In this document: positions 12,174 through 23,994 of the stretch, piece by piece
Position numbering within the stretch: position 1 is the first letter of the stretch
Layout: each line of letters begins with the position of its first letter
Source: Microplitis mediator
Lineage: Eukaryota > Arthropoda > Insecta > Hymenoptera > Braconidae
Assembly (NCBI RefSeq): GCF_029852145.1
Contig: NC_079973.1
Coordinates: 27,174,422-27,238,421 of the forward strand
DNA: 64,000 nucleotides
Direction: 5' to 3'
Translations under genes and position numbers: made by a program
Notes under the pieces: generated by a model
Told to the model about the DNA's origin: nothing
Seen by the model: the letters and a program-made list of their open reading frames with translations, nothing else
The model's database searches: none

Positions 12174-12862
12174 ATCCTGCAATAAATAAAATACTAAAAT
12201 TATTTAAAAAAAATTATAATATAATATTATTGTAGATTTAATTATTATAAAAATTAATACTGATGATAATAATTATCTTACCGCGTATAAATTTATAAAA
12301 TAAATTTAAAATTTAAAAATCATAATTTATTTTCCTATAAGAGCACGTGTTTTCTGATGATGTGATGATGGCCATTACGTTATTTTTTATTTGTATAAAA
12401 AAAAAATTATACATGTTTTCATTTTGAGATGTTTTTGTTTTCCCGATGCTATGCTACCGCTCAAGAATTAATGGCCGATATTGTAGATCTTAGTTTAAAA
12501 AAATAATAAATAGTGGAATTTTTTTTTTTTTTATTGAGGCTTAAATTTATGAAATCGACGATATTAATGATTAAAATTCAAATCAAGAAGCGTGTATTTT
12601 TTTGGAAAAAATAGAAAAAAAAACCTGAAAACGGTTGACCCAGTGGGCCAACTCGAAAACTTCCCACTCTTTTCGAGCTCAGAAAGCTCAAAAACGATTT
12701 GATTGGCAAATTTTTGAGCTCTTCGAAGTCAAAAAATGTTTATTTCAATGTTCAACGAAAATAAAAATACATTTAGCTGAAAGAAATTAATTTTTGTCGT
12801 ATACGATATCTTTAGAACGAATTAACCGATTTGGACGTTCTTGGCGGCAATCTAAAGGGCTC
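12173..12862. other. Non-coding A+T-rich stretch with repeat-like tail
   Basis: No gene seen. From about 12630 on, it has repeated AGCTC/GAGCT words (for example CGAGCTCAGAAAGCTC) that look like dispersed insect repeat sequence, though its boundaries cannot be set from one copy. Confidence 0.4.
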
Positions 12863-13104
12863 CCCTGATTAAAAAACTGAATTGAAAAGTATTGAAAATT
12901 ATTTCAATTCTTTTCAATCCCTCGGCGGTTTTGGAAAGTATTGAATGGAATTGAAATTTCGATCGTTTGAATACTTTCCAATTCCAAAGTGGAATTCGAA
13001 AGTATTGAAAAGAATTGAGAATTGAGAAGGATTCAGAAAGATTCAAAAATTTCAATTCATTTCAATCTTTTTGAATACTTTTCAATTCACTTTTTTAATC
13101 AGGG
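12863..13104. mobile_element. MITE with CCCTGATTAAAAAA ends
   Basis: Ends CCCTGATTAAAAAA and TTTTTTAATCAGGG are exact inverted repeats. The interior is built of GAATTGAAAAGTATTG-type words in both orientations, so most of the 242 bp can fold back. A relative with the same CCCTGATTAAA tips is at 58513-58663. Confidence 0.85.
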
Positions 13105-13176
13105 TAGCATTTTAAGCAACAATCGCTTATTTTTCCTTTATTTTTTTTTTTTAGTTCTCCATCAACCACTGCAGCA

Positions 13177-15460
13177 CCACATAGCCAGGAAGAAGGATAT
13201 GTATTCCCCGAAAACTCGACGACAATGGAGATGGTGGAGCCTGTTCCTCCAAAAATACTGCTGCCCAGTATCCTCTGGAAATGGGTCAGAACGGCAAGAA
13301 GACCTCCTTAAGAATTGACGACGGTCAATCCAGTAGTTCCAGTACCCAAAAAAACAAGATGATGATAAAATATCAGCAAATGGACCCGATGGATCCAAAT
13401 ACCAAACGAAAAAGAGAAATTACACCGGAAAAAGTAACAATAGTGGCGGAAACACCAAGGAAAAGAATACACATTAATTCCAATTTCAATATCCCGCCGG
13501 TTAGAACAATTCCCTGTGGAAAAGGTCTTATAAAATCTCATAAAAAAAATTGGCTATGAGAAAACGATCAGTATTTGTCCACGAAAAATCTCAAAAATTC
13601 TGATACAATTATTCTCTCATCGATGGTGCATCAAAAAAATTTTTTTCTTAAAATTCTCATATACATTATCAGAATCTATGAGAAACAGAAGCTGTAATAT
13701 TGTAATTATAAGTATTTATAAGTTTTCGAAAAATGTGAAGTTTACAATTGAGTAGATTTTGGAAATGAATAAGATTGTATGAGACGATTTCTGAAGTATT
13801 GATTAAGGTTTATATGCTAAATTATTGAATTTTTTAGCATGAATTCAAAAAGTTTCTATTATGTATACTCAAGAATATTTGTATGAGTATTTACGCGGAA
13901 AATCTATAGCAATCTATTCACGAAAAATCTATGAAATGAGTCCGTTTATTTATTCATCAAAAATTACTCAAGTAAACATTAATATTAAATATTAAAGTCA
14001 TGATGTATTATGGGATATACCATAGTACAACCCAAACAGGTACTTGTTGGTCTGTCAAATGACAGAGGAGTACTCGAATAAAATCGTATTGAAATTTGGA
14101 ATATAACACTTCTGAAATAAATGTCTTACCAGGGACACTACAAATCGTAGGCGCGATCTCGTGGCGAGCACCGAACTACTCCCGCTGCTGCTGCCTAGCA
14201 CCGGTGACTTTATCTTTCTCCATATCGATCTTTTCTCCCGAGAAATTTTTTCTCTTGGCTTAAGCAACTTTTGTTATTTTGGTCGGAGAATACAAAAAAA
14301 CTTGCGTAAAAAGAATAGTACTTGTTCCGAGAAATTTTATTCTGTTTAAGCCAAAAAATGCAATATCGCTACAAAAAAATAATGTATCTTGCACCAAAAA
14401 AAAAAAAAAAAATGGGGCAAGATACATTACTGGGTTTGTAAAAAATCACATAAAAACTTATATTTTCACTCATCTCCGAACAGTTAAAATATTTAAAGTA
14501 CAAGAAATAGTGATAATATTAGTATTTTTGGTGTAAATTCTTATAAAAAAAAAATGAAGTTAAGCAATTATTTTTTAATGAATCTGATAAAATTAATATT
14601 TTATGTGAATGGAAATTATTTATAAAATCTCATAAGTACTCCATAATATTTTATAAGTAATAGCCTTCTAACTAAAACTTACAAAAACTCATAAATCACG
14701 TAGCTTTTAAATTAAAATTAAATCTTTTAGGTTTTTACAAGTTAATTCGATTATAGATTTTCTTACTAATTCTCATAAAATTTTTATGAGAAAAAGGTCT
14801 GCATTTGTCCATGTGATTCCTGATTCAGTCACATAAAATTTCGAAGAAATACATGTTGAATATTTTCTCAAAAAATATGACAAATATTTTATGATATTCA
14901 ATAAGATATTATCTCCTAGGATAACTCTTACTAAAACTTATAAATTCTGGAAATTTCGTATAAAAAAATAATCTTATTGAGATTTTGTAAGTATTATAAC
15001 ATTGGAATTCGCCTGATCAATTCTTATTGAAAATAGATTAGAATAAACTGTAACAATCTTATAGAAGTGAAAGTACTTATTCAATCTCATAATCGCTGGC
15101 GGAATTCGAGTCACAAAATCTCATAAATTAAAAAATCTTACTCATTCTTTTAAAAATCTAGTACGGAAATCATGATAGGAAAACATCAAAAGCTTTGACT
15201 CATAGATTCTCATAAAAATTCATATGAGAATTTTTTTAAATCTCATAGATATTTCCGAAGCTCATAGATTCTCATAAAAAATATTCAATATCTTATTAGA
15301 ATTTATGAGAGCTTTTCCACAGGGAACAGAAGATCCGCTGGAAGGCCGAGTAATACAAATAAATGAAAAATTTGGTATATTCGAAAATGCACTCGAAAAT
15401 GTGGTGGTAATACGACCTCCAGTCGAGTTGACAGAGGAGGATACTTCTAATTCCGAATAA
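13177..15460 (+). pseudogene. Unknown reading frame split by an inverted-repeat element
   Basis: An open frame runs from about 13177 to 13511 and resembles real coding sequence: MGQNGKKTSLRIDDGQSSSS, a basic TKRKREITPEKV, then HINSNFNIPPVRTI. A pyrimidine-rich acceptor-like tract precedes it. The frame is then cut by the element at 13512-15324. Right of the element a second protein-like frame continues: TEDPLEGRVIQINEKFG, VVVIRPPVELTEED, stop at 15458-15460. Using the GT and AG inside the element's tips as splice sites would shift the frame, so simple splicing does not rescue it. I do not recognise the family. It could be a broken host gene or a gene of an older repeat. Confidence 0.4.
13512..15324. 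mobile_element. 1.8 kb inverted-repeat element (CCCTGTGGAAAAG ends)
   Basis: 13-bp exact terminal inverted repeats: CCCTGTGGAAAAG (13512-13524) and CTTTTCCACAGGG (15312-15324). The inside is rich in short words such as TCTCATAAAA, GATTCTCATA and TTATGAGA in both orientations, related to the interior of the CCTTGCTTAAAAAATC MITE. No intact transposase frame is seen, so it is non-autonomous. It lies inside a protein-like frame. Confidence 0.7.
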
Positions 15461-16286
15461 TTTGCTATTTTAAATCGTAAAAAAATTTTAATAATATTGA
15501 CGATAAGGACATTCGATTGTCCCGATTTAATATAATATTTTAAATTTTAAGAAAAATATACTAGCTTATATTGTAGTGTAAAATAAAAAAAAAATTAGTA
15601 ATAATAAGATTAATAATGACGCCGGAGGGATATACGCGAGTGTACGTCGGCGGTCTCAATGACTGTGTCAATGTACGCTTCCATGTTCACAGTCATCGTC
15701 ATCTTCGTGAATGCACGTAATCAGTTTGAAGCTGCGACAGTTCTACGTTACCACTGCAATAAGAGTGGCTAATAATTATAAATCATCTACTTCTTGCTTG
15801 TCCCCTCGATGACTACCACAACCACTATCACCACCACCACCACCCGTTGTTCTGGCCAATCTACACAGCTACGTGTATATATATACAAAAAAAATGAGAA
15901 AACAAAATTACAGACATTATTGTAACAAAATCAATCTAATAAATTAATTAAGTTAATCATATACATAAATTTATTATATATTTAATTAATTAATATCATC
16001 TTATAATTCCTCTGGTAGTTGTTTACTTTACATTTATCTTTGCCTTTAAGGAAAAAAAAAATTAAATTTAGACCACACATTTTTAATACGCAAAAGTTAA
16101 GAAAATTTTATAATAAAATCTAATAAAAATAAAAAAAATAAAATTATCAGTGCTTATTAGTCAAAAACAAAAAATTACACTAATGATTAATTAATTACCT
16201 CGACGCCTAAATTATCTTTAGACAAAATTACATATATTTTAAATAAATTTATAATTAATAATAGTGATAGTAATTATAATTTATAA
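15461..16286. other. Intergenic stretch
   Basis: A+T-rich sequence with a moderately G+C-richer island at about 15620-15850 that includes a CAC/ACC triplet run. No coding frame, RNA gene or inverted repeat could be supported. Confidence 0.5.
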
Positions 16287-16412
16287 TTATTTGATAGTAG
16301 CAAGCAATGCAGATCTACGCTCGGTATTTTGAAAGAGCGCTCTTACAAGTTGTTTTACTTGACTCGCGGTAAATTCCCGCGCTAGAGGACCTTTGCCGTC
16401 TGCCCAGCGTTG
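16287..16412 (-). pseudogene. Zw10: ZW10 last-exon fragment
   Basis: Minus-strand 42-codon frame after an AG acceptor-like site: QRWADGKGPLAREF, then VKQLVRALFQNTERR and a stop at 16287-16289. This matches the extreme C terminus of ZW10, the kinetochore and NRZ tethering-complex subunit. No other ZW10 exon is visible. Immediately upstream on the same strand lies UTP21 coding sequence, so this exon is stranded in foreign context. It could still serve as the last exon of a ZW10 gene only if other exons lay at higher coordinates, where UTP18 and DEAF1 sit instead; a relic is more likely. Confidence 0.7.
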
Positions 16413-16423
16413 CTCAATAATAT

Positions 16424-16540
16424 ATGTAAAATAATTTTTCCATTGGCCAATCCAATAGCTACTACATCCAATGCTGGTGCCTGTTCAACGACCGTTACCG
16501 TTGAATTCCATCCATTAAAATTGTCCGACTCGATCATCAG
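16424..16540 (-). pseudogene. UTP21: UTP21/WDR36 internal fragment
   Basis: About 39 codons: NGWNSTVTVVEQAPALDVVA, then IGLANGKIILH, matching the UTP21 segment that directly follows the part coded at 11537-12121. Its start (ATGATCGAGTCGGACA) resembles the end of the other fragment (ATGATGTCGGACA), so the two overlap by a few codons at the break. Downstream the homology stops and the ZW10 exon begins. The fragment lies 4.4 kb upstream of the N-terminal piece on the same strand, an order that cannot give a normal protein. Confidence 0.75.
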
Positions 16541-16677
16541 AATTTATTTATTCAAATTTTCTGTAGGGGGCGTAGCAATCGCTGCACTTTAAATATATTT
16601 ATAATTGACTTTTTTGTGTGCAAGTACACGTGAGTTTATTTATGATACTTGCAAATTAATTTTATAAATTTAAAATA

Positions 16678-18630
16678 ATGGCAGCGCATCAACCTAAGAG
16701 GCAGAAATTTCAGTATGATCCAGTAGCTGAAGACAGGTAAGATTTGAATTTATATTTTTTTAAAAAGATTCACCTTTGAAATCGAGTAACCATTTATTTT
16801 TTTTTAGGTTACAGCAAATAGCTTTCAAAGACTCTAATGATTTGATTAAGACTTTATTTACAAAAAATAAAAATAGTAATGTTAAGACTAGTGGAGATAC
16901 AGTAGCTGGTGAAAGTGCTGCAGATTCAACTAATATTGAAACTGATGAAGAGAACGACAGTGATGAGTCTGAAGAAAATGATGAAGCTGAAAAAAGTGAT
17001 GAGTCTGAAAATGATGAAGCTGAAGAAAGTGATGAGGACAAAGAAAATGATAGTGATGATGAATGCCAAGAGGATCAAGCAAAACTGGACAGTTGCAAAC
17101 GTGCTTGGATTGATGAAGATGATGAAAATTATTCGTATGTTTAAATAATTTATAAAATTTCTTTATTAAATTTTATTTTTATTAATTTATTGGAATTGAT
17201 TACTCTAGAGTTAATGCTGCCTTGAAGATTCAAGAACGTAAATTACCAGGAGGTAGACCTGAGATCACTTATAATGAATTGTTGGAGAATAAATTTCAGT
17301 CTCTTGTTGGTGCTCCAAAATGGTCGGAAATAAAAAAAAAGGAAGTTAGAGATTCTGATGACTCGGATGAAGAACTTTATCAACACAGTAATAGATTGCG
17401 AACTACGAAAGATAAAAAATTACCCCGAGGAATCATTGACATAAAAGCGCTTAAGGACATTAATACAGAGACTCATTGTGAGGGTCCAGTTGTTACTAGC
17501 ATGCAGTTTCATCCAACGTCGACTGTTGCTTTTGTTGCTGGTTTATCTGGAGTCCTATCTGTTTTTAAAGTAAATCTAATTATATTTTTATAATTAATAA
17601 TCTTAGATTATTTTAATTATTTATATCTACTTTTTTAGATTGACGGCCAGGAAAATAATAAATTACAAAGTGTGAAGTTCGAACGTTTCAATATTAATGC
17701 AGCCAAGTTTTTGAGAGACGGAAATGAAATAATTGCTGGAACTCGAAATCATTCGTACAGTCAATTATACGATTTGATGTCTGGTAAAATATATAAAATT
17801 CCATTGCCAACTGGCGTAACAAATATGTCGGTAAGTAAAAATTATAAATAATTTATTTAATATCTTCCAAATAAAATAAAAAAGAAAATACTCATTGTTT
17901 ATATTTAAAATTTTTACAGAAATTCGAAGTATCACCCGATGGAAAATTTATTGCAGTCATAGGAAAAATGGGAGAAATATTTTTATTATCAGCTTTAACG
18001 AAAGAATTGATTCATACTTTTAAAATGAATAGAAGATGTCAGGCTATAACTTTTACACCAGATACTAAAAAATTAATTACCCACGGAGGTTTGTAGAAAA
18101 AATTTATTTCAGTAATTTTTAATGATCACGAAGAGTATGATGATAATTATTTTCTATTTGTTACAGACTCTGAAGAAATATACATATGGGATATTGATAG
18201 TCGAAGTTGCATACACAGAGCAATTGATACCGGATGTATATCAAGTACATCAATAGCAATATCATCGAGTGGACAGTTTTTAGCCACTGGAAGTAAACAG
18301 GGAGTTGTAAATTTGTATGAAACAAGTAGCGTTTTACGTGATCGATTTCCCAAGCCCTCTAAAATAATTTTGAACCTCGTGACTGCAATAACGTCACTGA
18401 AATTTAATTCCACCTGCGAAATATTGGCAATGGGGTCCAAGTACAAAGACAATGCCTTCAAAATGGTCCATTTGCCGTCTTTCAATGTTTTCTCAAATTT
18501 TCCTACCTCCCGGACAACAATTTATACCCCCTTGGCAATCGACTTCTCTCCCAGCAGCGGGTTTATGGGAATTTCAAATAACAAAGGTTGCGCGCACTTG
18601 TATCGATTGAAACACTATGGTAATTATTAA
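16678..18630 (+). CDS. UTP18: U3 snoRNA-associated protein 18 (UTP18/WDR50)
   Basis: Complete six-exon gene: 16678-16736, 16808-17134, 17209-17569, 17639-17830, 17920-18088, 18167-18630; 523 aa, phases consistent. The N-terminal part has a nuclear-type basic start (MAAHQPKRQKF) and a strongly acidic Glu/Asp/Ser tract at about 65-108, as in UTP18 orthologues. The C-terminal half is a WD40 propeller: GPVVTSMQFHPTSTVAFVAG, EIIAGTRNHSY, KFEVSPDGKFIAVIGKMGEI, EEIYIWDIDSRSCIH, then LAIDFSPSSGFMGISNNKG near the end. UTP18 is part of the UtpB subcomplex of the small-subunit processome in the nucleolus, the same subcomplex as UTP21, whose broken copy lies just upstream. The start codon is the first ATG of the open exon. 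Confidence 0.95.
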
Positions 18631-18922
18631 TTGTAGAATATAAAAAAAGTGTATAATTATTGAAAAAGTTTTTTTTTATTGATTAAAAAACGATAATGAA
18701 TAAAGAGGAAATATTTTTTACGTGAGATTTAATGTTCCATGATTTAAAAATTGTGATAGATATAATAAATTTATTTACATGATAAATTTTAATTAATTTT
18801 CTATTAATGGTCGTTTTATTAATTAAATTATTATTAATGTCATTTTCACCGAAAAATATTGTTTGACTGGTCATCAAAAACATAAGTAATTAATTACGGT
18901 GACGCCAAACAAATTATAATTA
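18631..18922. other. Short convergent 3' spacer
   Basis: About 290 bp between the stops of UTP18 and DEAF1, A+T-rich, with an AATAAA-like word near 18700. No further feature. Confidence 0.5.
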
Positions 18923-20650
18923 TTAGTCTTCGGTAGTATTTAATGTACCGGTATCAGCACTACTACTTTCTACGATGAGCATAACAGTCTCGGCACCACG
19001 TACACACTCAACTTGGTGCCCAGCCCAGTCTTTACGTTGACAAAATATTGAACAGTATGGCGTACGTCTACAGATTGAGCATTCAGCCATCGCTGGTCTA
19101 TCACAATTGGCACACTGTAATTAAAACAAGTACACTTAGTTTGTATCTTATCGCAGTACTTGATCTTTTGATCAATTAACAAATAAGTAAATATATATAC
19201 ATATATATAGTTTAGATTAAATACCTTTTTATTATGAGAATTGGATGCTGGTTGCAAGCCAACGGCTTCAATTACATCACCTCTAGTACTATTAAGTTGA
19301 GCAACTAAAGCTTGTTCACGTCTCTGTTGACGACTCAATTCTTTGGCTTCTTCAACAGTTCTTCTAAAGTCATAAGCTAACTTAATCATTGTGTTTGACA
19401 TTTCGTCTAATTTCTTAAATAATTCATCTGTTTGTTCATGATCAACATTAACAGCCTGCATAACTTGTTCTTGATCCTGTGCTTGATGCACAACAAGACC
19501 TTCTGCTGATACATACTGCGGCCAAATTTCTTTTTCTGATACCCCAACTTCGTTATCACTTTCTTCATTATTACTGCAGTCACGTGAATTATCGCTTTTT
19601 ATTTTTCTTGATGGTGTTTCACCGTCAGATATATCACGCGCTCTTCTTCGGCGTTTGTACGGAGTAAAAAGGCGAACTGGTCCACTCTAAAGTAAAAAAT
19701 AAAATCCCAAGTTATTTATCATGATCGCAATTAACAGAAAAAAAAACATTAGTAGGTCTACTTACTGCTGTATCATCATCACAGCAAGCAGCACAGGTAC
19801 ATGATGTAGCATGTGGCTTTAAAATATTTTCCTCAATCAAAGTCTGCAAACTACGACCCCCAAATCTGATGCTCCTCTTCCAGTCTTTGCTTGAAGCTCT
19901 GCCACTGTGGGTTTCAAATTCACTTGGTGTCATCCAAGTATTACCAACTTTTATACATTTTCCTCTACCACCAGATCCAAATCTACTTTTATGCAACTCG
20001 GCATTTGTTGTTTTACATCTTATCGGTAAAACTGCCATGTTAGCAGCCTCTGTCCAGCTACACAAAGTTTGTGAATTACTGGCGGCAACTTGCATCTGTT
20101 CATTTTCAGATTCTTCAGCGCTGTTTTGTATAACGATGTGCGTTGCCTTGAGTTCACCACTCCAGCGCAATGGATCCGATTCCTTTTCGTGACGAGGCTC
20201 GCATAAGAATCCATTGTCCACGCAGAGCATCTGCTTGAATTGACCAGAGTTTGATAGTTGCTGCAATATATCATATCATTTTTAAAATAAAATCATCAAT
20301 TAGATAATAAATAATTAATCAGGTAGAACAAGGATCAAAGATAAAAGCTGATAGCTGATAGCTGATACCCGGTAAGTGTCATCTCAGTGATGAATATCTA
20401 CCTGCAGTTGGTCCGAAGTGATGACATTAAAAGTGGTCCCATTGCTAGAATTGGCGACGCCAATAATTGAACCGACCGGTAATGAGACTGGTACCCCTTG
20501 GACAGTAGATACACCTTGAACAGATGTAACCGCAACCGGATGAGATTCGTGTTCAGTCGTTAGTCCAGACGACTCCTCGGTTTCGCTCGTTAATGGTTCG
20601 GACATGTCCGGTAATACGGCGACACTTTCCGATGTTTGATTCTCTTCCAT
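18923..20650 (-). CDS. Deaf1: DEAF1-type SAND/MYND transcription factor
   Basis: Four exons on the minus strand: 20650-20402 (start uncertain), 20260-19766, 19686-19225, 19114-18923; 465 aa from the Met at 20650. The SAND domain covers about 160-240, with GSGGRGKCIKVGNTW and the DNA-contact motif KDWKRSIRFGGRSLQ (KDWK at 208-211), followed by the conserved PHATSCTCAACCDD and SGPVRLFTPYKRRRR. A coiled-coil segment (ELFKKLDEMSNTMIKLAYDF) precedes the C-terminal MYND zinc finger, 403-439 (CANCDRPAMAECSICRRTPY). This is the full DEAF1 layout; the protein binds TTCG-containing elements. The open frame extends 5' of 20650 to a stop near 20799 without another ATG, so an upstream first exon or the internal Met must supply the start. 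Confidence 0.93.
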
Positions 20651-20799
20651 TTCGGCTGTCGTCGTTCGCTCTTCGTTCTCGTTGCACTCGGTGTCCAAAT
20701 GGCGTCTGTATACAAACCCACCTAAAACTTTATTGCGCACCGTTATTTTATCCGCACTATTATTATTAATGGCTCCGGTAATTTCATGTAATGATTTTT

Positions 20800-22277
20800 T
20801 TTTTACTTATCACTAGACTTGTGTACCGTGACAAACCTCATGGGTTATACAAACAGTATACAGATGTTACACATATGTTTAAGAATATGATGCGTTTTTT
20901 CTTACTCTCTCCACTGGCTCTTCAAAGCGCCACCATCTTTTCCCGCGCCAATATTTAAATAGAAATTAAAAAAAAATAAATTCAAAAGATAAAAACTAAT
21001 TTTTTTTATTATGAAAATTAAATTTTAAATTTAGAAGAATTAATGGCAAGTTTGATTTATTGCTCTAAACACATTCATGTATTAGACATTTATGTCTTGT
21101 TTTTTTATTTTGAAACAATTAAATATATGAATTCTAAGTAATAAACTGAAGTCACCATTAATATTAATTCAAAATTTTTGTCACAAATTTAAAAAATTAT
21201 AGACGTCAGCGATTTTTGGTATCACAATTTTTTATTTAAAAATATAAAAATATTTTGTCCATGAGGTACTTGAAAAAATGCAGCAAATATGAATAAAGAA
21301 AAAAAAAATGATGTTTTAATGAAGATAATCTCCATCGGTGCATTAGAGATCTTTATGGACGACTTTGGCAATTGGCAGCAGAGTAGCCAGCACCGAGTGG
21401 TGTATTGATCATATTCTGATTTATGACCATCGTCGCGGTGCCAATTTAATTATATTCATTTACAATTGTTGATTTTATTTGTTTGTTTATTTTATTTTAA
21501 ATATATATGTACATATATATACACATACATGTATGTATTGGACCGATTAACAAGACAATTTTATGAATATTTACGATAATGTCCATTGTACGACCGAGTA
21601 TTTACAAAATAATAATATCGGGAGTATGACGTCACTTGTGAATAGGAGTTACACAAGCGTCATCGTTGAGTCTACTTCGTCTACTTGGTAATTTTAGCAA
21701 AGACCAAGAGAGTAAGAGGCATTTTGGAACAAGTGAATACAGTATATAACAATAAGTACTTGTTGGTGTGTATCATTTTTTTTTAACAAAACATTTATAC
21801 ATTTATACAGTAAAAGATTTCAAGTATTTTATTTAATTATCTAATTACAAATTATAAATTTATCGTAATAGTACTTGCAAATAACGTACATTGGAGTATT
21901 ATTTGTGAACACTGAATGGTGCTCTACTTTGGTTGGTGTTTTATCATGGATATAAAGCCTGTAACAGTGAATTTTTATAGCCTTCGATAAAACTATAATA
22001 TGTGAACAAATTATGATTAATATTTATTACTTTTAATCGAGGTAAATTAATAATAATAATATTTAAACAACTTATTATTTGTTAAAAATTACTCGTGTCA
22101 GTTAAACTAAGTAGGATAATAATTTGTTATTTTAAATAATGGAGTACTTGATAATGTGTAAATTGTAGCAATGATACAAGTTTCAAATATTTTAGTTATT
22201 GATAATTAAAATAAAATAAATTTTATAATTGCAGTTGGTAAACGTATAATTGAATAAATAAATAATAAAAAATCACT
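20800..22277. promoter_or_regulatory. Divergent upstream region of DEAF1 and the BTB gene
   Basis: About 1.5 kb between two divergently transcribed genes. A G+C-richer block at about 20905-20950 (GCGCCACCATC, CCCGCGCC) could be the DEAF1 promoter. A second block at about 21560-21740 is the likely BTB-gene promoter and has a perfect CRE palindrome. The rest is A+T-rich 5' UTR or intron. No frame of interest. Confidence 0.45.
21627..21634. promoter_or_regulatory. CRE-like palindrome TGACGTCA
   Basis: Perfect consensus binding site for CREB/ATF factors, about 640 bp upstream of the BTB start codon in a locally less A+T-rich patch. Function inferred from sequence alone. Confidence 0.45.
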
Positions 22278-23952
22278 ATGAGTATGCAACAATTTTGTCT
22301 AAGATGGAATAATCATCAGCCAAACTTTATATCAGTGTTCTCAACTCTGTTAACAAATGAAACTTTGGTTGATGTGACACTAGCTGCTGAAGGCCGGCAT
22401 TTACAAGCACACAAAGTGGTATTGTCAGCCTGCAGTACATACTTTCAATCATTGTTCACTGTTAATCCATGTCAGCATCCAATAGTTATATTGAAAGATG
22501 TTAAATTTTCTGAATTAAAAATAATGGTTGATTTTATGTATTACGGTGAAGTTAATGTATCACAAGAACAATTACCTTCAATTATTAAGGTACAGTTAAA
22601 TATTATTTATTATTAATTAATAATTTAATTTAATTTATTATTCATTGTATATTTAAAATAATTGCAGACTGCTGAAAGTTTAAAAATAAAAGGACTTGCT
22701 GAAATGCATCCAGCGACGTTAACCAAGTGGCCAAGTGGTAGCAGTGACCCTAGCGGTGGAGATCGTGGTGAATCATGTTCACCAACTCCATCTCCAATGT
22801 CGCCTTCATTGAGGCGTAAGAGACTGAGAAAATCGTCGACTGGTTCGGCATCTGGGTCTGGCGATAAACAAAATGAAGAAATGGGCGAAATAACACTTGT
22901 TGCTACAAATGTTGTAAAACCTGAGCCATTGATAGTGTCACAAGATAATCGCGATAATATAAGACGTCCAGTAAATACTAATACTGAATCACAAGGCAGT
23001 ATTGACGAGGATCAAATATCTATTGTAAGCTTAGTAATTATATAATGTTATTTAAGTAACAGATTCAATTTTAGCTTCATTTATTATACCGCTAGTTACA
23101 CTATTGTACTTTTTTAAAATTTTAATTTGAGATTATCGATTAATTGTTATTGTTATTATTTTTTTTTCAGATGAGTAATATGGAAAGTAGTACAACGACA
23201 ACACTCGCTCAAAGTGAAGGCTCCGTGCACGATGTAAGTCATCAATCTGGGGCAAATGCAGGCCAAAGTTCATCACTCTCGTCTCAAGCACCAGCACATC
23301 AAGGTGAGTTATTTTTTTCCTATGGTTACTTTAAATTATATGTTTTAATATTAATCATAATATAAATTATTAATATGCAATATCATGTGTGTAAATGGTT
23401 AGAAAAAAAAAAAAAATAAGATTTGACTACTGAGTTGAAGCTGCATATAAACCAGAATCATACTTAAACAAAAGTAAATCAAACTGGATCATTACCATGT
23501 TGATAGGCTATTAATTTAATTGTTTAATTGATTAACAATAAAATGTTTGCTGTTTATTATTATGATTATTATTATTTTTTTTAATTATTAACGCTAGTAT
23601 TTGGTAACTTTTAAATTCCCTTTGTCCTCGTTTTATTGACAAGTCAAAACGATAAAGCACTAACTCATTATTATCAATATAACTTTAACTTTTACTTCCA
23701 TTAACATTGTGTACTGGCTACTCTGTACTCTGTTGTGTACTGCTCGTGAAAAAAACAACAACGGAAGAATTTGTTGTTGTTTTTTTTTTTTTTTCCTTTA
23801 TAATTTTTAATCTAGGTGGTATATAAACATTACCGTGCTATTTTTGCATGATTATGAGTACATACCCAATTGTGTGATATATGCTGGCACAGATGCGTTC
23901 AAGTATGTTGCACAACGGAATCAACAGACGTTTGACATGAATATAGAGCGGA

Positions 23953-23994
<42 letters not shown>

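Noticed and set aside
13516..15322. Treating the 1.8 kb element as a clean GT-AG intron
   Set aside because: Splicing at those sites gives a premature stop soon after the junction; the protein-like downstream frame needs another phase.
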